Shown here: positions 35,225 to 44,347 of the stretch, piece after piece
Layout of the letters: every line of letters starts with the position of its first letter
Position numbering within the stretch: the stretch's first letter is position 1
Assembly (NCBI RefSeq): GCF_949987535.1
Contig: NC_080080.1
Location: forward strand, 61,277,506-61,341,505
DNA length: 64,000 nucleotides
Source: Balaenoptera acutorostrata
Taxonomy: Eukaryota; Chordata; Mammalia; Artiodactyla; Balaenopteridae
Direction of reading: 5' to 3'
Translations under genes and position numbers: made by a program
The notes under the pieces: generated by a model
Databases searched by the model: none
Told to the model about the DNA's origin: nothing
What the model saw: only the letters and a program-made list of their open reading frames with translations

Positions 35225-38052
35225 ACAGTATTTGAGGTCTCCTTTCCCCAGGCTGCAGGGTCGTAGTTCCTCTTGCTTCTGTTCTCTGTCCCCTGTGGTG
35301 AGATTGTCCAGTGGCTTGTGTTAACTTCCTGATGGGAGGGACTGGTCCCTGTGTTCTTGTGGTTGGAGACGATTCTTCTCCCCCTGATAAGCAGGGCCGT
35401 GTCAGGTGGTGTGTTTTGGGGTGTCTGTGAGCTTAGTATGACTTTAGGTATTCTGTGGACTGATGGGTGGGTTTGTGTTTCTGTCGTGTTTGTTTTTTGG
35501 TTTGAGGTGTCCAGCACTGGGAGTTGCTGGCAGTTGGGTGGAGCCAGGTCTTGGATTCAGATAGAGGATTCTGTGAGAGCTCTCAGTGATTAGTCTTCCC
35601 TGGGGCCTGGTATTCTCTAGTGGTCTAGCGTCCTGTACTCAGTGCTCCCACCTCAGAGCCTCAGGCCCAATTTCTGGTCGAGGAACCAAGCCCCCACAAG
35701 TGGCTCATCTGAGTAATAAAGGGGATTAAAAAAAAAAAAGACTAATAAAACGCCAGACAAATGGTAAAAAGTAAAATCAAACAAACAGAAACAGAAACAA
35801 GGAAACACACACACACACAAAAGAAACAAAAACAGAAACAAATAAATCAAAAAGCAAGAGAACAACCAGACAAAGAAAAGAATCCAATGAAATCAATTAA
35901 AGAAGAAGAATGAAATCAAACAATTAAAAAGAAAACTGACAAAAACATAAAACCAAAACAGAGTGCCAACTGAAGAATGAAGCAAAGAAAAAAAAAAAAA
36001 ACAAACCTACAAAAATGATTTTAAGAAAGAAGAAAAGAAAAAGAGTAAGGGGAAAGAAGACAGAACAACAGAAAAGCAATGTAGAAATAGAAATATATTA
36101 AAAAAAGAGAAAATATGTTTAAAAAAAAGACAAACATAACCCCAGAGAAATGGTAAAAACAAAATCAAACTAACAAAAACAGAAACAAGGAAACACACAC
36201 ACACATGAAAGAAACAAAAACAGAACTAAACAAAACAGAAAGCAAGAGAACAACCAGACAAACAGAAGAACTCAGAAATGGAATTCAAACAGTTAGGATT
36301 AAAACTAACAAAAACACATAACCTAAAAGCAAAACCAAAGCAGTATGCCACCTGAAGAATAAAACAAGGAAACGGAACAAACCAATAAAATGATTAAACA
36401 AAAAAAATAATAAAATAAAATAAAAAGGGATAAAACACAGGACTACTGAAAAGAAAAGTAGAAATGGAAATATAAATAAAAAATATATTAAAGAAAAAGA
36501 AGAAAAAAAGAATCAGGGAAAAGAACACAGAACAACAGAAAAGCAAAGTAAAAATAGAAATATATTAAAAAAATGAAAAATATGTTATAAAACACAGAGA
36601 TCCTAAAACACTAAATAATAAAAAAAAAACTAAAACAACAACAACCAACAAACAAATAAAAGAGAGAAAGAAAAAAAGCCAGAACCAACAACGGAATGAA
36701 TCAAAACATAATAAAATTAATTGTAATAATTATGTTTCCCTGGGGTCTCCGCTGTAGGTGTCCTTGCACTCAACATGAGCCACAGCCCACCTCCACCTCC
36801 CCAAGAGTCTCTCCTCTGTCTCTGGCCTGGTCTCTGGACCTGTTGTGGCCCAGTGGGTGCCACTCAAACTCTGATCTGGCCCAATTGCTGTATGTGCTTG
36901 CCCCTAAAGACCACTGCTGCCAGAGCTAGACCATTTTCATTTGTGGAACACTCACTGTCTGCTCAGGTATTACATGGATGCAGGGTCTACCTAGCTAATC
37001 ACAGGGATTTAATCTGCAGCTTGTACAGCTGATGGAAAAATTTTCGATCTTCTTCCTTAGTCACCCCTTCCCTGGGGTTCAGCCTTGGTTTTATCCCCAC
37101 TGCTGAGTGTGGTCCACCCACAGGAGTCTGGTCCTGAGGCTGCCTTGGAGCTCTTGGGCCTGCCCCAGTGAGGATAGGCCACAGAGGTGGTATGCCTGCT
37201 TGGATCACAGGAATCCTGGTGGTGTCAAATGCTCAGGGAAGCTGGCGGCCATGGGCAAAGGAGATATGGCCCTAGTGAGGGCCTTTTCTGGCTCCCGGCA
37301 TAAGGTGTGTGAGGGCCAGCCCTGGCCGGGCTTTTTTTTTTATTGCCCTACAGCCGGGAGGGGGCTTTTCTGATTGCTTCGCAGCTGGTGCAGGCATGTG
37401 GGGAGAGAGAGGTTATAATACTGGTTCCTCCCCCTGCATGTGACTCAGCAGTAGTGCCCTACTTCCATGGCAGTCCAGTCTTCCTCCTAGGCATTCCCTG
37501 CTGCAGATTTCCTCCCTTCCATCCCCTCAGTCCATCTCCCCACAGCCAGCAGCAGTTATTGCTCTGGGCCTGTTCTTCAATCCCCACACTCCAGCTCCCA
37601 GCCCCCTTGCACACCTGTGAACACATGTCCCAGTCCGGGGCACATAGGGCCGCGGTACAGACTGCTTGTGTATTTCTCACTCTGTCCCATCTGCCACAGA
37701 TTGGCCACTTCACCCTCTTCCGACAAATGCTTCCCTTCTGTCCCAATCGATTTCCCCATTGGAGAGGGGGTTTCCCCGAATTTGGGAATCTCTCCTCTGC
37801 TTCAGCTCCCCCACCCCGGGTGCAGGGCTCATCCCGTTTCCTCTCCTCCTCCTTCTCCCTTCTTTTTTCCATCCTACCCAGTTATGCAGGGATCTTTATA
37901 GTCCTTTCTGGTGTCCAAGGTCCTCTGCTAGTTTTCAGCTGGTGTTCTGTGAGAATTGTTACATCTATAGATGTATTCCTGATGCATCTGTGGCGAGAGA
38001 TGAACTCTGTGTCCTCCTACTCCTCTGCCATCTTGAATCTGACCTATAAATC
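35225..38052 (-). promoter_or_regulatory. L1 5' UTR / internal promoter region
   Basis: By position this is the 5' UTR that would drive L1 transcription from the element's 5' end (38052 side). It has a GC-rich outer part (36730-38052), an A-rich middle on the + strand (35720-36720) and a GC-richer part next to ORF1 (35225-35720). The length, about 2.8 kb, is long for an L1 5' UTR and is partly due to the tandem A-rich section. Promoter activity is inferred from the family, not shown. Confidence 0.75.
35750..36600. repeat. Imperfect tandem A-rich units in the L1 5' UTR
   Basis: Blocks recur in the same order: 'atggtaaaaa' then 'caaggaaacacacacacaca' then 'aagcaagagaacaaccagac' start at 35761 and again at 36150 (spacing 389). 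The block 'cagaacaacagaaaagcaa' recurs at 36061 and 36528. Two to three diverged copies in total. Confidence 0.8.
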
Positions 38053-38158
38053 TAGATATTTACTCTTAAATGTCAATTTTCTCCACCTAATAAATTCTTT
38101 AAAGAAAAAGGTTAACTTTTGTTTGCCATGGTACCATGTACATGTGAGTCACCAATAG
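37625..38158 (+). other. Antisense open frame leaving the L1 5' end (ORF0-like position)
   Basis: A 177-codon frame from an ATG at 37625 runs antisense to the L1 and continues past the L1 5' end into flanking DNA. The frame is open without an ATG from 37343 (271 codons). Composition is Ser/Pro/Leu-rich with no motif, as expected from GC-rich L1 5'-UTR sequence. Its placement resembles primate L1 ORF0, but I see no homology. Most likely a chance frame. Confidence 0.25.
38053..38068. repeat. Target-site duplication, right copy
   Basis: tagatatttactctta, identical to 32315-32330. It borders the L1 5' end. Confidence 0.95.
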
Positions 38159-38627
38159 TTATTTAATGGATGGATAAATGGATGAGTGAATGAATGAGTG
38201 GGTTAATATATAGGTTAATGTATAGATGTCTACAAAGGCTGAGTATCTTTTTCCCCTTCTGATCATGAATGCGGAAGCACAGTTCTTTTGTTTACATTTC
38301 TTTCACTTGAGAGTGTAAGCCTAAAACAAAATCCTATAACTCAAGGGAAAATTTCTTTCAAAATTATTAGTAAGAAGCAAAACTGCTGGTTCCAAGAGAG
38401 TTCCTGGAATAAAACTGTTCACAACTCAAAGGAAACCATGTGCAAATCATATAGTTGATGGGAGAACCAAAGAAATAACAATAAAAAATAAATAACAACA
38501 ACCACCAACTGAATTTGATTAGTTGACTAAAACAGACAGACTCAAACTATTTAAATAAACATTTTCATTTGAATCAAGCAATTGGTACTGGGTAGCAATT
38601 AAAATCAAGTGGGTTTTTGTGTGTTGT
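38069..38627. other. Unique DNA with a short TGGA/TGAA run
   Basis: A degenerate tgga/tgaa microsatellite lies at 38164-38200. Otherwise no feature is recognised. Confidence 0.6.
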
Positions 38628-38867
38628 CATGCTTCTCAACCAGGGTTGATTTTGCTTCTCCATTCCTTGAAGGAACCATTGGCAATATCTGGAGACATTT
38701 TTGATTGTCACAACTTGGTTGGTTGCTCTTGGATCTGTTGAGTAGGTCCAGGAATGCCACTAAACATTCTAAACTGCACCAGACAACTCCCTCTCTGTCC
38801 CTGGCCTCCAATAACAAAAAAATTATCTAGTCCAAAATGTCAATAGTGCTGACGTTGAGAAACTCTG
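38628..38867 (+). mobile_element. MER20-like non-autonomous hAT-Charlie transposon
   Basis: Markers in MER20 order: 'gcttctcaaccagggttgat', 'ttggcaatatctggagacat', 'gattgtcacaacttggttgg', 'ggaatgccactaaacattct', 'aattatctagtccaaaatgt', 'tgacgttgagaaactctg'. Both ends are present. MER20 is about 219 bp; this copy is 240 bp with small insertions. Confidence 0.88.
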
Positions 38868-39136
38868 ATGTAATATGTAACAATTAATTACTTGTTAAAA
38901 ACCTCTATCTAAATATTACTCTTCAAATAAACAAATTAGATACTAAGCTTTCAACAGTTTTCTAAGTTTACTCAAATTTTTTTTTTTTTTAGTTTACTCA
39001 AATTTGACTGTTCAAAAGTAATAACCATCTCAAGTAAATTTTTACAAACATTATTTCCTTCAGAGCATTTCTTACTTACATATGTAAGATCCCTATTATT
39101 ACTTTTTATTTATTTCAGAAGACTTCTGTGTTCTTT

Positions 39137-39503
39137 TTTTTATTCCTGTTGTAACAAATTATGACAGATTGAGTGGCTTAAAACCGCACAGATTTATTAT
39201 CTTATCATTTCTACATGTTAGAAATATAGGTGGACCCCACTGGGTCCTCTGCTTAAGATCTCACATGGCAGAATTCAAGGTATAAGCAAGAATGTGTTCC
39301 TTATTGGATGCTATGGGGAAGGATCCACTTCTATGTTTATTCACATTAGGCATACCTATATTAACTAGAATAACTCCCTGTTTTAAGTGTTGTAAACTTA
39401 ATTCCATCCAAAGTCATTTTGCCACATAAAGTACCATATTTACAAATTCCAGCCATGAGGGTGTGGTTATTTTGGAGGGGGGGGCATTCTTCCTGCCACA
39501 CAC
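39137..39503 (-). mobile_element. MLT1-class MaLR LTR
   Basis: Antisense MLT1: 'tgttgtaacaaattatgaca', 'gagtggcttaaaaccgcaca', 'gatttattatcttatcattt', then a degenerate middle, ending with 'tggaggggggggcattcttc' and 'ctgccacaca'. This matches the reversed MLT1 start 'gtaggcagaataatggccccc'. Confidence 0.75.
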
Positions 39504-40854
39504 CCTATTTATTATTTTTAAAATATTTTAGGAATAATGACAAAAGCTTTTGATATTTAATTAATATTCATATATCCTAGATATTTTTAGTTACATACAT
39601 ACACAAATGTATTTCTCTCACCACTAAAGAGAACTTTCTAATGTTTTTAATATAAACATCATTTGGGGGATCTTAACACAATGGTTAAAATAGCAACTGT
39701 ATTGATACATTAAAAATATCCAAATGTAATATTTGATTATTTTTACCTAAACTCCTTTTTTTCCCCCCAAGTAACCCATTGCTATCTGGGATACTCAATG
39801 AGAGACCCAAAACAGTTTGGTTCCCATTCTCAAAGGACTTTAGTGAAGAGGTCTCTTCTCAACTGAGTGGAACTCTTGAGGCTCAACTTAAGGGCACCTT
39901 ACAAAATCTTGCAGGAAGACTGAGGTCCAAAATATCAGGATGAAAGCAATAAACTTGGGAAAGAGATGTTTAAAGGGAAGTATGCAACCAGAATATAATG
40001 TCATACATATAGTTCTAGAGTAATAAGGCACAACACAAGGGAATGGGCTCAAAGATCAAAGTTGTTGATTTCTAATTAAATTTTCTTCCTCTTTTAAGCC
40101 CATTCGCTCATGGAAAACCTAACATTTTTTTTTATTCTGGAAAATTTCATAAGTGGGTTATTATTTTTAAAGTAACCAGCAACAGAAAATAAAAAGATGT
40201 AAAAATTATGAGATTAAATAAACAACTTTTAATGTAGTTTTAAGATTAATTTTAAAATAAATTACTAAAAATACATAATATTTTCTCTTTAACCCTTAAG
40301 TAGAACAACAAAGTAAACTTAATAATTACCATAGAAATATATTTTAAAATGCCTACCTATTCAAATTTAGTCTACACCACTACACAGCTGAGAGGAAAGG
40401 TTGTTAGAAATGTCTGTCAATTAGATAAACAGAGCTATGAAAATCTGACAAACTGCAGGAAATAGAGCAGTTAAGTGAGTTCAAGACGATGGAGCTCCTC
40501 AATGATGTCCTTTGAGAATAGAGTGTCTATATGACTGCGATGATATAAGCATTGGAGTTAAAGAAGTGAGAAAGGCATCTGTAAGAATGCAAATCTATCT
40601 TTATTATGGCTTTACAAATTATAACAGAAGTAATTATAATTATAATTAAATTGAATTATATCATGTTGATGGTGTATTCACAATTCATTTTCCCTACTGC
40701 CCCAATATTATTTGGTGACAATGAAAAGACCAACACGATTCTAATGGACTTTGGGTGGATATAGATGTGCCCATGGTTTCCTCATACAATTGAAGAATAA
40801 TAAAATTGTGTTCTTATTAAATTTCTTTCTCTATTTGTCATATAATATGGTGAT
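39504..40854. other. Unique AT-rich DNA, no gene seen
   Basis: No recognised repeat or gene. Short ttataattataatt run at 40632-40648. Confidence 0.55.
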
Positions 40855-41340
40855 ATGGGTTTCATCTTTACTGGGATATAATTCACAAAAAAAATTATGT
40901 ATTTAAGATATACAATGTGATGTTTTGATGTAAGTATACATTGTGAAATGATTATCACAATCAAGCTATTTAACATATACATCACTTCACATAGTTACTA
41001 TTCTTTTGTGTGGGATGACAACACCTAAGTTCATTCTCTTAGAAAATTCAGTATTAACTTGGTGGCAGTGCTCTACATTGGATCTTTATAATAATTTTTT
41101 CATACTGCATAACCAAAACTTTGTTTCCCTTTGACCAAAATCCGACATTCCTCCTACCACTGAACCCTGGCAAGCTATTCTACTCTCTGCTTGTATAAGT
41201 TAGAACTTTTTAGATTCCACATATAAGTGAGATTGTATAGCGTTTGTCTTTCTTAATCTTAGCATAATGAAATCTCACTTAGCATAATGTCTTTCAGATC
41301 CATCCACGTTGTTGCAAATGTCAGGATTTCCTTTTTTTCT
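40855..41340 (-). mobile_element. L1M 3'-end fragment
   Basis: Antisense L1M 3' UTR: 'gggatataattcacaaaaaa', 'tacattgtgaaatgattatc', 'acttcacatagttactattc', 'tgtgggatgacaacacctaa', 'ttctcttagaaaattca', then ORF2 end: 'agattccacatataagtgag', 'cttagcataatgtctttcag'. Old copy. Confidence 0.75.
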
Positions 41341-41487
41341 CACTCCCATCAGTGTGGTTGTGTTATCAGTTAAGATCATGTGTTGTTTGTTTTCCAACTT
41401 GGTCCCCTCACCCACATGCTGTTAACTTCCAAGTGTTTTTATTTTGGATGAAATTTTGTCCTGGATTCTCAAAGGTTCTCCAGGTAT

Positions 41488-42475
41488 ACTATTATATCAT
41501 TTTCTGATAGATACAGTTTTACTTCTTCTTTGCCAATTATGCCTCTAATAGTTGTATTTTATCTTATTGTATCACTAATAGCTATGAGAAAAATCACTTA
41601 TATTTTTACATACTTAATGGACAAATAAAACCAAAATAATTCCTGTATAAATGATTTCCTCTACTAGATTTTACATAAAATGCCAACATACAGTTTTACA
41701 TGTTAGAACAAGTTTTTCTAACTTCAAGAAATATGATAAGATCTTTCATCTTCTTAGGAAAAATTATTCCTAAATATTTTATTTTATTTTTTTCTTCTTC
41801 CAGTTTTATTGAGACATAATTGACATACAGAACTGTATAAATTTAATGATTTGAAATACATACATCTTGAAATGATTATCACAATAAGTTTAGTGAACAT
41901 TCGTCATCTCATATAGACACAAAATTAAACAAATAGAATTTTTGTGTGTGTGTGATGAGAACTTTTAGGATTTACTCTCTTAAAAAATTTCACATATTAT
42001 CATCTTTGATACTAAATATAAGTGGGGTTAGTTTTTTTTTTTTGATAGTTTATTTTTAGTGTAAAGAAATGCAAATGATTTTCAAACAGTGATTTTGTAT
42101 CCTGCAGCTTTACTCAATTTGCTTATTAGTTCTAGGTGTGTTTTGATGGAGTCTTTCTGGTTTTCTCTGTATAAGATAATACCATCTGCAAATAGAGACA
42201 ATTTTACTTCCTCTATTCTGATGTGTATGCCTTTTGTTGCTTTTTCTTGCCTAATTGCTTTAGTTATAACTTCCAGTACTACATTGAATTGAAGTGGAAG
42301 GAGTATTTTTCATCATCTGACTGTTAAGTATGATGTTAGCTTTGGGCTTTCATATATGATCCTTATCAGGTTGAAGTACATTCCTTCTACACCTATTTTC
42401 TTGAGAGTCTTTATCATGAGAAGATGTTGTATTTTGTCAAATGCTTTTTCCACATACTGAGATGATCATATGCAT
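41488..42475 (-). mobile_element. L1 ORF2 pieces (antisense), interrupted by an L1M 3' UTR
   Basis: Antisense RT sequence occurs at 41488-41590 ('agatacagttttacttcttc'), at 41740-41790 ('cttaggaaaaattattccta') and at 42040-42475 ('gtgattttgtatcctgcagc', 'gataataccatctgcaaata', 'atgttgtattttgtcaaatg'). Between 41790 and 42030 lies a different L1M 3' UTR, also antisense ('gttttattgagacataattg', 'tgtgatgagaacttttagga', 'actctcttaaaaaatttcac'). The ORF2 text on its two sides is collinear, so this looks like an insertion at a T-rich site. All frames are broken. Confidence 0.65.
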
Positions 42476-42479
42476 TGAA

Positions 42480-42720
42480 AACTCTAAAACATTGGTAAAA
42501 GTACTGAAAAAGACACAAATAAATGGAAAGATATCACATATTCATGGATTGGAAGAATAAATATTGTCAAAATGTCTGTACTACCCTAATATTTCTACAG
42601 ATTCAATGCAATGCCTATAAAAATTCCAATTTGATACTGGAAAACTTTTCACGGATATAAAACAACTATCTTAAAATTCATACAGAATTACAAAAGTGAT
42701 CTGGAAGGTAGAATAATGGA
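42480..42720 (+). mobile_element. L1 ORF2 piece in opposite orientation
   Basis: Sense ORF2 sequence: 'aaatggaaagatatcacata', 'attcatggattggaagaata', 'aatattgtcaaaatgtctgt', 'ttcaatgcaatgcctataaa' (the NKWKDI...W...NIVKM...NAIPIKIP region). It abuts the antisense RT piece ending at 42475, giving a head-to-head arrangement as in 5'-inverted or rearranged L1s. Confidence 0.8.
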
Positions 42721-43029
42721 AATCACCCAGTCAGAATAGCCAAAAGAAAAATAATTAAAAACTAATCTTTGGAAAACAGTACTTCGACTGTATAGAGTAA
42801 GTCTATAGACAAATAAGAAAAAAGGGAAGACTAAAATAAACAGTGTAGTATTGGATTGTAATGGGAAGTATCAGTCTGAATTCATGATTGATAATATTAA
42901 TATGGATGATAAATATAAAAATAAATATAAGTGCACAAACGTGTGTGGGGGGTTTAGAATATATTCATAAATTCCTAGCTCTATCCTCTGAGAGTGGCCT
43001 ATAAGTAATGATATCCAGTAGCAGTGAGT

Positions 43030-43660
43030 ACACCTAGAATTCAGATTTTATTTCTAAATACTATTTTTTTAGTAAAAGGAACCAGGAATTATTAGTTTCA
43101 AGACTGAGATAAAAAAGTACAAAAAGAGACTTCTGCACTCTTTTTGCTGTCAAAAGTAAGGAAACACTCCAAAAGTGATTGGGGCAAGTTGAGAGGACAT
43201 AAAAGCCAACATGAAAAGTCTCCCAATAACTAAGTCTGAGATAATTTGTGCAACAAAATAAATAATGGTATTAATAGATTATAATAAATAATAATCTAAT
43301 TAATAAAATAAATATCCACAAGTCTATAATCTAATTGAATAAATTAATAAATGAATAGAAGGGGCAGCTCTTCCTTAACGTGGTTAGTGCAGAGAGACAT
43401 AACATGTAAATGCAATGTGGAATCCTAGATCAGATCCTGGACAAGAAAAAGGACATTAGTAAGAAAATTTTTGAGATTCAAATATAGTCTGTAGATTAGT
43501 TAATAACATTGATTCATGTTTAATTCCTGGCATAGATAATTGTACTATTTTAATATTGGTGAAGAGTGCATGGAAAATTTGTGTAGAATTTTTGTCAGTT
43601 TTCTTGCTGTTAGACTTTACCAGCAAAAACCAAAAGTTTTTTTAAGGAAAATATATAAAA
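43030..43660 (+). mobile_element. Ancient L1ME-type LINE, 3'-end fragment
   Basis: Characteristic order: 'caatgtggaatcctagatca', 'gatcctggacaagaaaaagg', 'acattagtaagaaaattttt', 'gagattcaaatatagtctgt', 'agattagttaataacattga', then 'gtgaagagtgcatggaaaat'. I associate this with old L1M/L1ME 3' ends. The left part is degraded and includes an AT-rich run at 43255-43350. Confidence 0.6.
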
Positions 43661-43691
43661 TGTACAAGTATATTTATTTTGATGATATGGT

Positions 43692-43795
43692 AAGAAAATC
43701 AATGATATGGATAGAAAATCAATAGACAAAATCAATAGACAAAATCAATAGACAAACCAATAGAAAATCAATAGACAAACCAATAGACAAAATCA
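43692..43795. repeat. Minisatellite of ~14-bp caatagacaaaat units
   Basis: Irregular tandem copies of variants of 'aaaatcaatagacaaa' and 'accaatagacaa', six to seven in about 100 bases, preceded by the related 'aagaaaatcaatgatatgga'. Confidence 0.9.
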
Positions 43796-43854
43796 AGTAT
43801 TATGGCTCAGATTCGGTCCCTAAACTGCCATACAAGTAACTGCAAAACAAGTAC

Positions 43855-44300
43855 TGTGATGATTAATTTTATGTGTCATCTTGATAGGGCTAGAGGATGC
43901 CCAGATAGCTGGTAAAAACATTGTTCTAAATGTGTCCGTGAGGATGTTTCTGGAAGAGATTAGCATTTGAATCGATAAACTGAGTAAAGATCACCGTCAC
44001 AGATATGAGTGGACGTCATCAAATCTGTCGAGGGCCTGAACAGAAGAAAAAGTGAGAGGAAGGGCAAATTTGCTTTCTGCTAGATGGGGACAGCCATCTT
44101 TTCCTTGGACATTGGCATTTCTTATTCTCAGGTTTTCTGACTCAGACCAGGACTCATATCATTGGCCCCATTAATTCTCAGACCTTTAGGTTTGAACTGG
44201 ATCTACATCACTGGCTCTCCTGGGCCTTTAGGTTGCAGCTGGCAGATCATGGCACTTCTCAGCCTCTAAAATCACATAAGCCAATCCCTCATAATAAATC

Positions 44301-44302
<2 letters not shown>
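43855..44302 (+). mobile_element. MLT2-class ERVL LTR
   Basis: Sense LTR markers: 'tgatgattaattttatgtgt', 'catcttgatagggctagagg', 'atgcccagatagctggtaaa', 'gaagagattagcatttgaat', 'gggcctgaacagaagaaaaa', 'cagcctctaaaatcacataa', 'gccaatccctcataataaat'. The order matches MLT2-type ERVL LTRs, including the terminal AATAAAT signal followed by TA repeats. No internal viral sequence is attached. Confidence 0.8.

Positions 44303-44344
<42 letters not shown>
44303..44344. repeat. (TA)21 microsatellite at the LTR end
   Basis: Uninterrupted TA run of about 42 bases. It starts at the TA-rich 3' end typical of MLT2 LTRs. Confidence 0.97.

Positions 44345-44347
<3 letters not shown>

Larger units (their letters stand above)
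32331..38052 (-). mobile_element. Internally deleted L1 with both ends and 16-bp TSD
   Basis: A LINE-1 of the cetartiodactyl lineage, antisense to the window. Its 3' end lies at 32331, where the tail is a (TA)n run, followed by the 3'-UTR signature 'gtacagcagaaac' when read on the - strand. Its 5' end at about 38052 reads, on the - strand, 'caagatggcagaggagtagg', a typical L1 start. Perfect 16-bp duplications flank it. Order on the - strand: 5' UTR (38052-35225), ORF1 N-terminal remnant (35224-34901), a 116-bp inverted ORF1 piece, then ORF2 from mid reverse transcriptase to its end, and 3' UTR. The ORF1 C-terminal half and the ORF2 endonuclease plus first RT part are missing (my estimate is about 2.4 kb). 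It cannot move on its own. Confidence 0.95.

Noticed and set aside
37459..37872. 137-codon - strand frame
   Set aside because: Lies in the GC-rich L1 5' UTR upstream of ORF1, with no similarity to L1 proteins or other motifs; overlaps several other frames in the same stop-poor sequence.
43692..43795. CRISPR-like array
   Set aside because: Units are directly adjacent and variable with no unique spacers, and the host is a mammal; this is a minisatellite.
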